Shown here: one piece after another, positions 16,896-24,203 of the stretch
Numbering within the stretch: the first letter of the stretch is position 1
How the letters are laid out: each line of letters starts with the position of its first letter
Assembly (NCBI GenBank): GCA_019695265.1
Contig: JAIBAJ010000003.1
Span: 1-64,000 of the forward strand
Reading direction: 5' to 3'
DNA length: 64,000 bases
Source of the DNA: Bacteroidia bacterium
GTDB lineage: Bacteria; Bacteroidota; Bacteroidia; JAIBAJ01
Notes under the pieces: model-generated
Databases searched by the model: none
The model's input: only the letters and a program-made list of their open reading frames with translations
What the model was told of the DNA's origin: nothing
Position numbers and translations under genes: made by a program

Positions 16896-19541
16896 CTAAA
16901 GGTTAGGGATGTCTTCCTTTTTTAATTCAAAGTGATCTTCTTCCTCTTTTAACTTTTTAACCAAATTTACTCCTGCCGGTACCACATCGCAACAAACCGT
17001 AATGAATGAACCCGGTTTTGCATGTTTGATGGCATGGGTAATTGCTTCTGCCTCAGTTTTAATATGACTCACCTTTTTGGTTTTATCAACGCCTTCAATT
17101 CCTTCCTTGAGCAAGGCAATAATTTCTTCTTCCGATCTGCCGCGTAAATTCTTGTCTTGGCGTATGATTATTTCATCAAACATCTGGGCCGAAATTCGCC
17201 CTATGTCTCGAATGTCTTCATCCCTGCGATCGCCTACTCCGGCAATAATTCCAACTTTATGGGTGGCTTCGGTTTTTTCAAGAAACCTGGCAATTGCCTG
17301 AAATCCGGCTGCATTGTGGGCATAATCCAACATTACCTGGAAGTTTTTGAATTGGAAAATGTTCAACCTTCCCGGGGTTTGTGTTGGTGAAGGAATAAAG
17401 GTTTCCAAAGCCAATCGCATATCTTCAATTTTGAAGTTACGAATAAATCCTGCTAAAATGGTGGGCAACACATTCTGAATCATAAAAGCGGCTCTTCCTC
17501 GCATGGTTAAAGGAACATCAACCACTTTGGCAACCCTAATTTTCCAAGTGCCTTTGCACAATGTGAACCAACCATCTTCTACAATGGCTGCGAGCTTGCC
17601 TTGATTGGTATGTTCAATTACCCGTGGATTATCGGTATCCATACTAAATACTGCTATGTTGCATTGCAAGTTTTCACGCATGGCGTAAACCAAATCATCA
17701 TCGGCATTTAATATGGCAGTCCCTTCCGGAGCCACGCTTTCAACCACTACAGATTTTACCCTGGCTAAATCTTCTAAAGTATTAATGTCTTTTAATCCCA
17801 AATGGTCGGCAGCAATATTGGTTACAATTCCTATATCGCAGGTATGAAAACCCAATCCTGCTCTTAAAATTCCACCTCGGGCGGTTTCTAATACGGCAAA
17901 ATCAACGGTTGGATCTTTCAACACAAACTCAGCACTAACCGGTCCGGTGCAATCGCCCTCCTGAAGCATTCGGTTTTGAATGTAAATTCCATCGGTGGTG
18001 GTAAATCCAACTTTATGGCCCATCGTTTTTACCATGTGGGCCATTAAGCGGGTTGTGGTGGTTTTACCATTTGTTCCTGTTACGGCAATAATTGGAATTC
18101 GGCTGCTGCTGCCGGGAGGATAAAGCATGTCGATTACCGGTTCAGCTACATTTCTAGCCAGGCCTTCTGCCGGGGAAATATGCATTCTAAATCCGGGTGC
18201 TGCATTCACTTCTAAAACAGCTCCTCCATTTTCGTTGATAGGGGTGCTTAAATCGGAAGCCATGATATCTATTCCGCAAATATCCAATCCAACAATTCGG
18301 GCAATGCGTTCGGCCATAAATACATTGTATGGATGAACTATGTCGGTAACATCGGTGCTGGTACCTCCTGTGCTTAGGTTGGCGGTTTTCTTTAAATACA
18401 CAATTTCCCCTTTCTCCACAACCGTGTCTAAATTCCAGCCTTTATCGGCAATCATTTGTAAACTATGATCATCAATCTTGATGGAGGTTAATACTTTCTC
18501 ATGACCATATCCTCGTCTCGGGTCTGCATTGGTTGTATTTACTAATTCTTGGATGGTATGGATTCCATCTCCAATTACACAAGCAGGAGTTCTTTTGGCT
18601 GCAGCTACCATTTTGTAATTTACAACCAAAACTCTAAAATCAAATCCGGTAATAAATTTTTCGAAAATAACCCCTCTTGAAATTTTCTTGGCTAAGGCCA
18701 ATGCCGCCATGGCTTCATCCCAGGTTTTGATATTAATGGTTGCTCCGCGTCCATGGTTTCCATTTAATGGTTTGGCAACCAATGGATATCCGATTCTACG
18801 AACCGCTACCTCTAAATCCTCTTCATCATACACTAACATTCCCTTTGGAACCGGAATGGAAGAGGCTTCCAACAGGTTTTTGGTTTCTTCTTTATCGCAG
18901 GCTATTTCCACAGCAATATTGGAGGTGGTTGAAGCTACGGTAGCCTGTATTCTGCGCTGATTCATGCCATAGCCTAATTGCACCAGGGAATGTCGGTTTA
19001 ATCGAATCCATGGGATTTTTCGGGCAACGGCTTCTTCAACAATAGATCCGGTGCTTGGACCTAAACGTTCGTCTTCCCGTATTTCCCGCATATTTTGTAA
19101 GTCCTTTTCAAGGTCGTATTCCTCGTTGGAAATTAATGCTTGTGCAATTCGGACGGAAGCTTTGGCTGCATAAATACCTACTTTTTCTTCCATGTAGTTA
19201 AATACAACATTGTAAACTCCATGTTCGCCGGTACTGCGTGTTCGTCCAAATCCACAATCCATTCCGGCTAAGGTTTGAATTTCTAAGGCTATATGTTCAA
19301 TAACATGTCCCATCCATGTCCCATGTTTCACCCGGCTAAAAAATCCGCCGGCAACACCTTCCGAACAACGGTGTTCGAACATGGAAGGAAACATTTTTTC
19401 CAAACGCTCACTAAATCCATTGATTTTGTCGGTTGGTAATTCCTCTAATTCCTCAATGTCAAGGCGCATTACAATGAGTTTATGACGTTTTACCGACCAG
19501 TAGTTGGGGCCACGCATGGCACGTATTTCAAGAATTTTCAT
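16896..19541 (-). CDS. cphA: Cyanophycin synthetase
   Basis: The product has 881 residues, normal for CphA1. It polymerises aspartate and arginine into multi-L-arginyl-poly-L-aspartate using ATP. An N-terminal CphA domain covers about residues 1-165 (KILEIRAMRGPNYWSV, HGTWMGHVIEHIALE). The ATP-grasp domain is at about 200-470 (PLVAKPLNGNHGRGATI, GLDICGIDIMASD, AVLEVNAAPGFRMH). The Mur-ligase-like domain is at about 480-870, with P-loop GTNGKTTT at 489-496, ETARGGILRAGLG and MLDYAHNAAGF. All key motifs are intact. The neighbouring genes are not cyanophycinase or isoaspartyl dipeptidase, so degradation must be encoded elsewhere. The 3' end is convergent with the DUF4249 gene, with repeat copy B between them. 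Confidence 0.97.
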   Translation of the reverse strand: MKILEIRAMRGPNYWSVKRHKLIVMRLDIEELEELPTDKINGFSERLEKMFPSMFEHRCSEGVAGGFFSRVKHGTWMGHVIEHIALEIQTLAGMDCGFGRTRSTGEHGVYNVVFNYMEEKVGIYAAKASVRIAQALISNEEYDLEKDLQNMREIREDERLGPSTGSIVEEAVARKIPWIRLNRHSLVQLGYGMNQRRIQATVASTTSNIAVEIACDKEETKNLLEASSIPVPKGMLVYDEEDLEVAVRRIGYPLVAKPLNGNHGRGATINIKTWDEAMAALALAKKISRGVIFEKFITGFDFRVLVVNYKMVAAAKRTPACVIGDGIHTIQELVNTTNADPRRGYGHEKVLTSIKIDDHSLQMIADKGWNLDTVVEKGEIVYLKKTANLSTGGTSTDVTDIVHPYNVFMAERIARIVGLDICGIDIMASDLSTPINENGGAVLEVNAAPGFRMHISPAEGLARNVAEPVIDMLYPPGSSSRIPIIAVTGTNGKTTTTRLMAHMVKTMGHKVGFTTTDGIYIQNRMLQEGDCTGPVSAEFVLKDPTVDFAVLETARGGILRAGLGFHTCDIGIVTNIAADHLGLKDINTLEDLARVKSVVVESVAPEGTAILNADDDLVYAMRENLQCNIAVFSMDTDNPRVIEHTNQGKLAAIVEDGWFTLCKGTWKIRVAKVVDVPLTMRGRAAFMIQNVLPTILAGFIRNFKIEDMRLALETFIPSPTQTPGRLNIFQFKNFQVMLDYAHNAAGFQAIARFLEKTEATHKVGIIAGVGDRRDEDIRDIGRISAQMFDEIIIRQDKNLRGRSEEEIIALLKEGIEGVDKTKKVSHIKTEAEAITHAIKHAKPGSFITVCCDVVPAGVNLVKKLKEEEDHFELKKEDIPNL

Positions 19542-19583
19542 ACCGATATAACTTGCTAGAAAAAGTTTTAAGATGTTTTAAGG

Positions 19584-19613
19584 TTGTAAACATAAATTTC
19601 TTTTTCAACTTTG
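19584..19613 (+). promoter_or_regulatory. Promoter of lipoprotein-EVE genes
   Basis: TTG, a 19-nt spacer and CAACTTTG (19606-19613, one mismatch to TAnnTTTG) lie 20 nt before the ATG. The region is divergent from cphA. Confidence 0.4.
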
Positions 19614-19632
19614 TACGAAGTTTTTGAAAAAA

Positions 19633-20280
19633 ATGAAAAGTAAAGGGTTTTCCTTGTTTGTTTTGGTGGTTCTGGCTCTCGGATTTACATTTTGGATAGG
19701 TTGCGAGGCCCCAGTTTCTTTTGTTGAACCCCAGCCTCAGGGTGAACCCGATTTACCTGAATTCCCTAAAGTTTTACGTGGTAATTATTTGAGCGAAGAC
19801 CAAGCCTCGGTTCTTACTATTGGTTCAACGGTTATGTATAGAACCTATGATTATGATGAAGTTCTAGCCCCAGATTCATTGAATGCTAGCACAGGTAAAG
19901 ACACTGTTATGCGAATTAAGGCCGGAGGTTTTGAATTAACAAGTACCAGAAAAGATTCGACCTTAAATCATGTTCATTATGTAGACACCTTAGTTGTATT
20001 GTCTGAAAATCAGGTATTAAGAAAATTGAAAGGGTATTATTTTATTAGTACTTTACTAGAAACAGATACCTGGGAAGTAAATATGTTGGAACTTTCAAGA
20101 GGAAACTTAAGCTTAGGTAGCATTTCTTCCAGACGGGAGTTAGAGGAGTTGAAAGAATTTGCGGCTACTCCAGGCGATACTGCTCCTGTCAGGGTAAAGC
20201 TTACCCGAAAGCAGTTCAAGGACTTTGTGAAAAAAGATGGGTTTAGTTATGGCGAAACCTTTAAAAAGATACGTTTGTAG
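19633..20280 (+). CDS. Hypothetical lipoprotein
   Basis: The product has 215 residues. The ATG at 19633 is chosen over an in-frame TTG 9 nt upstream; it gives MKSKGFSLFVLVVLALGFTF and then WIGC, a lipobox-like end with Cys24. The mature protein starts with a Pro-rich linker (VEPQPQGEPDLPEFP) and then a mostly beta domain (VLRGNYLSEDQASVLTIGST). No family was recognised. A 1-nt gap to the EVE-domain gene suggests one transcript. Similar small lipoproteins that measure deviation from a 'LSEDQA' opening are common in Bacteroidota without known function. Confidence 0.75.
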   Translation: MKSKGFSLFVLVVLALGFTFWIGCEAPVSFVEPQPQGEPDLPEFPKVLRGNYLSEDQASVLTIGSTVMYRTYDYDEVLAPDSLNASTGKDTVMRIKAGGFELTSTRKDSTLNHVHYVDTLVVLSENQVLRKLKGYYFISTLLETDTWEVNMLELSRGNLSLGSISSRRELEELKEFAATPGDTAPVRVKLTRKQFKDFVKKDGFSYGETFKKIRL

Positions 20281-20281
20281 C

Positions 20282-20698
20282 ATGAAGTATTGGTTAGTAA
20301 AATCAGAGCCTTTTGTTTATTCTTGGAGTCGTTTTTTGAAGGAAGGTAAGGTTGTTTGGGACGGAGTTCGTAATTATCAGGCCAGAAATAACCTCAGGGA
20401 AATGCGTCAGGGCGAATGGGTATTGTTTTATCATAGCAATGAAGGTTTGGCCGTTGTGGGAATTGCACAAGTAAATAAAGAGCATTTTCAAGACCCGACC
20501 AGTGATAATCCGAATTGGTTGGCGGTAGAACTTATTCCTTACAAATCTTTGGAATTGCCGGTAGAATTGTCGGTGATAAAAGCTGAGCCTGAATTGGCAA
20601 ATATTGCTTTGGTTAGAAATGGACGTTTAAGTGTGCAGGAACTGAGCAAGCAAGAATTTGATAAACTATTGGAACTGGGTAATACCCTGTTAAACTAA
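20282..20698 (+). CDS. EVE (PUA-like) domain protein
   Basis: The product has 138 residues. The start MKYWLVKSEPFVYSW at 20282 is chosen because the EVE signature begins there (x-YWLxKxEPxxYS). The rest fits the fold: VVWDGVRNYQARNNLREMRQGEWVLFYHS, then AVVGIAQVNKEHFQDP, WLAVELIPYKSLELPV and ALVRNGRLSVQELSKQEF. EVE domains are PUA-like folds that in characterised members read modified bases in RNA or DNA; stand-alone bacterial members such as this are widespread and mostly uncharacterised. Nothing next to it suggests a restriction system. Confidence 0.93.
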   Translation: MKYWLVKSEPFVYSWSRFLKEGKVVWDGVRNYQARNNLREMRQGEWVLFYHSNEGLAVVGIAQVNKEHFQDPTSDNPNWLAVELIPYKSLELPVELSVIKAEPELANIALVRNGRLSVQELSKQEFDKLLELGNTLLN

Positions 20699-20907
20699 AG
20701 GCTGCAAAAGAATCTATTTCGGCTTCCAACTGCTTCAATTTCAGAATTTTCAGAACGGTTTTATCTCCGAATAGTCCATTAGTTCTTCACTCAATAATCA
20801 ACCTGAACCCCTCGTCTTTATTGCATTTGAAGGCTTCATCACGATTTCTGATGCAGGTTTTGGGTTTTGTGTGAATAAATTTTAGGATAATTGAATGGAG
20901 TTATCAG

Positions 20908-20915
20908 TATATTTG
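20908..20915 (+). promoter_or_regulatory. Possible -7 box before secreted hypothetical gene
   Basis: TATATTTG matches TAnnTTTG and lies 17 nt before the ATG at 20933. The nearest upstream TTG is only 14 nt away, so the -33 element is uncertain. Confidence 0.3.
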
Positions 20916-20932
20916 GAATGGATTAAACCTGT

Positions 20933-21502
20933 ATGAAAAGAGTAGGTACCTTCCTTCGAAAAGTTAAGCTTTTTCTTGTTTTTATAATTCTGTACCTTGG
21001 TTCGAATACGGGTTTTGCACAAACAAACCGATTGGATTCTTTGGAGAATTTGATTTCAAAAAAGTTATGTTCACATGGATTTTATGAAGCGTTTTATGGA
21101 TTTCCCAAGAAGGATTCAGCCAATAATTTGTTGAGTTCTGCTAAGGAATTAGATAGACGTTTATTGTTTTATTCGGATCATACTTTTGAAGAAATTGAAT
21201 TTAAGGACTGGGATTCGTTTCAATTTCCGGAAAGTTGTTATAAAACCAAGAAATTCAAGTCGTTTGTTGCATTGTTATCGGGCGAATGGAAATTGATGGG
21301 GGAGACCATTCTATTAAAGTACAAGTATGAATTAGTATATAAGGAAGCCGATTTTAGATCCTGTTTTGGTTCGGGTGAAGCCAAACGATTTAAATGTGTG
21401 TATGCGCCATTGTGTAATTTTGAGTTGAATATAAAACGGATGTTTCTCTTTAAGAAGAATGAACTCCAAGAGATAGGCCATTTGGAATATGGATATGAGT
21501 GA
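20933..21502 (+). CDS. Secreted protein of unknown function
   Basis: The product has 189 residues with a Sec signal peptide (KVKLFLVFIILYLGSNTGFAQ). The mature part is Lys/Phe-rich, with two regions of aromatic beta character (RLLFYSDHTFEEIEFKDWDSFQF and GEWKLMGETILLKYKYELVY) and Cys residues that could pair in the periplasm (KLCSHG, ESCYK, RSCFGSG, APLCNF). The FSDHTFEEIEF...GEWKLMGETILLKY pattern suggests a lipocalin-like small beta domain, but this is a guess. No family was recognised and no neighbour explains it. It is flanked by repeats on its 3' side. Confidence 0.7.
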   Translation: MKRVGTFLRKVKLFLVFIILYLGSNTGFAQTNRLDSLENLISKKLCSHGFYEAFYGFPKKDSANNLLSSAKELDRRLLFYSDHTFEEIEFKDWDSFQFPESCYKTKKFKSFVALLSGEWKLMGETILLKYKYELVYKEADFRSCFGSGEAKRFKCVYAPLCNFELNIKRMFLFKKNELQEIGHLEYGYE

Positions 21503-21556
21503 TACCTTGATTATCTATGTTTGATTGATTGAAAGAAACACTTCTAAGCTAAACCT

Positions 21557-21660
21557 GATAGAGGCAAATAGCTTTGCGGCACCTTATCTTATTACTTACA
21601 CAAGTGTAGATTTGAAGAAAATTTTATTAAAAGTGGGCCGCAAACTATAGCCGATAGCAG
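21557..21660 (+). repeat. Decayed family 1 repeat (copy H)
   Basis: Only two blocks survive: GATAGAGGCAAATAGC (21557-21572), compared with GATAGAGGCAAGTAGC, and CTATAGCCGATAGC (21646-21659), compared with CTACAGCCGATAGC. They are in the right order and approximate spacing. The intervening hairpin has been lost. Confidence 0.45.
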
Positions 21661-21723
21661 GGATGTCGATTTTTCGGGTCCTGACTGATTGTTTTCAAAA
21701 AAAATGAAAAATTGAAACGTAAT

Positions 21724-21804
21724 ACCGAATGGACATTATGTTTAGTCCAATTTTATGTAATAATTTTATTTGAAAAAATTGGCCTAACATTCTGTATCCT
21801 CGGC
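21724..21804. repeat. 80-nt palindromic element, family 2, copy 1
   Basis: The element is an imperfect inverted repeat: ACCGAATGGACATTATG...GTCCAATTTT in the left arm pairs with AAAAATTGGCCTAACATT and the end CCTCGGC. It is a MITE-like hairpin and is immediately followed by copy 2 after 6 nt. Confidence 0.75.
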
Positions 21805-21810
21805 ATTTAT

Positions 21811-21890
21811 ACCGAATGGACAAATTGTATAGTCCAATTTTATGCTTAAATTTTCTTGAAAAAATCGGACTAACATTTTGTATCCTCGGT
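21811..21890. repeat. 80-nt palindromic element, family 2, copy 2
   Basis: The element has the same ends (ACCGAATGGAC and TATCCTCGGT) and the same AGTCCAATTTTATG stem as copy 1. Several arm substitutions keep the pairing (GTCCAATTTT with AAAATCGGAC). It is in direct tandem with copy 1. Confidence 0.75.
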
Positions 21891-22133
21891 ACTTACCAAT
21901 CTAAATTTATAAATTGCCTTTGGACTATTTATAAATTAAAATTGGTATAATATTCCGGAAAAGGCAGAAGATAGAAAATTGTTTCGAATAAAAATGAAGG
22001 GATAACCGATAGAAAAGGTTTCATAAAGAAGGTGGTGTAAATGAATAGAAATAAGAAATTTAGGATAATAAACAGGGCAAAATGGGATGAAGCAAAGGCC
22101 AAAATATATACCTTCGCCACCTAAGTTTAAACC
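21891..22133. other. Intergenic stretch, no convincing gene
   Basis: The stretch is AT-rich. A 63-codon minus-strand frame (21929-22120) is very hydrophobic and Phe-rich, as expected of translated AT-rich DNA, and has no start-region support. Nothing else was recognised between the family 2 repeats and the MBL gene. Confidence 0.55.
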
Positions 22134-22910
22134 TTGAGAACTTCCATTAAAGTAACATTTTTAGGCACAGGTACCTCTCAAGGTGTACCCGTAATTGCTT
22201 GCCAATGTGCAGTTTGCCTTTCGGAAGACCCAAGAGATAAGCGCTTGAGGAGTTCGATTATGGTAGAGACAAATGGAAAAAGGTTTATAATTGATACGGG
22301 TCCGGATTTCAGGCAACAGATGCTAAGATTTAATCCATTTGGTGATGTGGATGCTTTTATATACACCCATGAGCACAAGGATCACATTGCGGGCATGGAT
22401 GATGTAAGAGCGTATAATTTCATTTTTGGAAAGCATGTAGAAATGTATGCCAGTTTACGGGTTTGGGATGCCTTCAGAAGGGAGTTTCCTTACGTTTTTG
22501 AGAAGGTAAAATACCCGGGAGTGCCATTAATAAATGAGCACCATATTGGTAATGAGGTATTTGAAATAGAAGGAGTTGCTATTCAACCCATTGAGGTTAT
22601 TCATTATAAATTACCGGTTATGGGATTTAGGATAGGCGATTTTGTATACATTACGGATGCCAATTGGATTTCGGAGGAAGAGAAGCAGAAGATAAAGGGG
22701 TGTAAAGTTTTGGTTTTGAATGCATTAAGGCATGAGTCACATGTTTCACATTTTACCTTTCAAGAGGCCAAAGATTTGGTAGCAGAGTTAAAACCGGAGC
22801 GTGCATACTTTACGCACATAAGTCATCAATTGGGTCTTCAGGAGGAGATAGAGCAAGGATTAAGTGCGGACATTCGCTTGGCCTATGATGGTTTAAGCAT
22901 AGAAATTTAA
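22134..22910 (+). CDS. PhnP-like MBL-fold phosphodiesterase
   Basis: The product has 258 residues from a TTG start. An in-frame stop lies 6 nt upstream and no ATG precedes the conserved strand KVTFLGTGTSQGVPVIACQC. The metallo-beta-lactamase signature is intact: THEHKDHIAGMDD (HxHxDH), later ITDANW and the His in FTHISHQLG. The N-terminal CQCAVC cluster matches the structural zinc site of PhnP, the 5-phospho-ribosyl 1,2-cyclic phosphate phosphodiesterase, and of related hydrolases. No phosphonate genes are nearby, so the substrate may be another cyclic nucleotide-like phosphodiester. The THUMP methyltransferase gene follows after 6 nt. Confidence 0.9.
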   Translation: MRTSIKVTFLGTGTSQGVPVIACQCAVCLSEDPRDKRLRSSIMVETNGKRFIIDTGPDFRQQMLRFNPFGDVDAFIYTHEHKDHIAGMDDVRAYNFIFGKHVEMYASLRVWDAFRREFPYVFEKVKYPGVPLINEHHIGNEVFEIEGVAIQPIEVIHYKLPVMGFRIGDFVYITDANWISEEEKQKIKGCKVLVLNALRHESHVSHFTFQEAKDLVAELKPERAYFTHISHQLGLQEEIEQGLSADIRLAYDGLSIEI

Positions 22911-22916
22911 TAAAAG

Positions 22917-24083
22917 ATGGAACAAGAAAACATGAAAATAATTATCCGGACATTTGCCGGATTGGAAGGGGTTTTAGCTGCGGAGGTATTAAGGTTAGGA
23001 GGAAGAAATATTAAAGAATTGGTAAGAGCAGTTCAGTGTGAAGGTGATATGGGATTTGTTTACAAGGCTAATTTCAGTTTAAGGACAGCTATCAACATAT
23101 TGGTTCCGATATATGAATTTAAGGCCAGGGATGAAGATCAGTTTTACAAAAAATTAAAGGAATTTGCATGGGATGAGATTCAGGATGTGGATCAAACTTT
23201 TGTAATAAACCCGGTTTTAGGAAACAAGGCTGTTTTTAATCATTCTTTGTATTTGGCCCAAAAGACCAAGGATGCATTGGCTGACTTTTTTATGGAAAAG
23301 TATAAAAAACGTCCATCGGTAGATAAGAACAGGCCAGCTATTTATTACAGTATCCATGCCGATGATGAGAAGTTTAGTTTGGCTTTGGATAGTAGTGGAG
23401 AAATACTTTTTAAAAGAGGATATCGTGAATCGGCATTAGAGGCACCGCTAAATGAGGTATTAGGAGCTGGATTGGTTATGTTAAGTGGGTGGTCATTGCC
23501 ACGGCCCTTGTATAATCCGATGTGTGGTTCGGGAACCATTGGAATTGAGGCAGCACTGATGGCTGCAAATGTGCCACCTGGATTTTTCAGGGAAGAATTT
23601 GCCTTCCAAAAATGGAAGAAATATGATGAAGCCTTGTTCGATTTGATTTCGGAGAAGGCATTGGAGCGAATTAAAGATGATTATATTAAGGTTTGGTGCA
23701 GCGATCATTCAAAAAAGGCTGTTTCAATAACCAAAGAAAATATTGAAAGCGCCAAGGTAGAGGACTTAGTAGAGATTGGATTGGAGGATTTTTTCAAATC
23801 GGAGCCCAAGTTAGGTCCGGGAACTGTGATAATTAATCCACCGTATAGTCAACGAATGGAATTGGAGGATGAGATGGAATTTTACAAAGAAATAGGAAAT
23901 ACCTTAAAGCGGAATTATGCCGGTTGTAGAGCATGGGTATTAACTGCCAACTTAGATGCTGCTAAGTTTATCGGTTTAAAACCTACCTGGAAATATACGG
24001 TATATAATGGGTCGCTGGAATGTAGGTTTTTGGGATTTGAATTATATGATGGAAGCAAGAAAGCTGCCAAAAAGGGAGCGTAG
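22917..24083 (+). CDS. THUMP-domain RNA methyltransferase (RlmL N-half-like)
   Basis: The product has 388 residues. The N-terminal THUMP region (about 5-155) is followed by a class I SAM-dependent methyltransferase domain (about 165-380) with PMCGSGTIGIEAAL (SAM loop) and NPPYSQRM, the catalytic NPPY of N2-guanine/N6-adenine RNA methyltransferases. This is the architecture of the RlmL N-terminal half or the YcbY/YpsC type that makes m2G in 23S rRNA. A frequent alternative label, 'N6-adenine-specific DNA methylase', is probably wrong for this family. It lies 6 nt downstream of the PhnP-like gene and is likely co-transcribed with it. Confidence 0.92.
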   Translation: MEQENMKIIIRTFAGLEGVLAAEVLRLGGRNIKELVRAVQCEGDMGFVYKANFSLRTAINILVPIYEFKARDEDQFYKKLKEFAWDEIQDVDQTFVINPVLGNKAVFNHSLYLAQKTKDALADFFMEKYKKRPSVDKNRPAIYYSIHADDEKFSLALDSSGEILFKRGYRESALEAPLNEVLGAGLVMLSGWSLPRPLYNPMCGSGTIGIEAALMAANVPPGFFREEFAFQKWKKYDEALFDLISEKALERIKDDYIKVWCSDHSKKAVSITKENIESAKVEDLVEIGLEDFFKSEPKLGPGTVIINPPYSQRMELEDEMEFYKEIGNTLKRNYAGCRAWVLTANLDAAKFIGLKPTWKYTVYNGSLECRFLGFELYDGSKKAAKKGA

Positions 24084-24203
24084 TTGCTAACAAAAAGGAA
24101 AAAAAGAAAAAGAATTGGTATTAATTTTTACTATCAATTTGGTTGTTTAAAATAATTTTTAATTTAGCCCCCCGTTTCTAGGACAAAAACTTCAACCATA
24201 AAA

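Noticed and set aside
20282-20698. EVE-domain protein as part of a restriction or defence system
   Set aside because: No nuclease, methylase or helicase is adjacent; the neighbours are a lipoprotein and a secreted unknown.
21724-21890. Two regularly repeated units, considered as a CRISPR array
   Set aside because: Only two units, each an 80-nt palindrome with a 6-nt gap; no spacers and no cas genes.
21929-22120. Hydrophobic 63-codon minus-strand frame
   Set aside because: It is Phe/Leu-rich, as expected from AT-rich DNA, and has no promoter or relatives that I can name.
22917-24083. DNA N6-adenine methylase of a restriction-modification system
   Set aside because: The THUMP region and NPPY context indicate RNA methylation, and no restriction enzyme gene is near.
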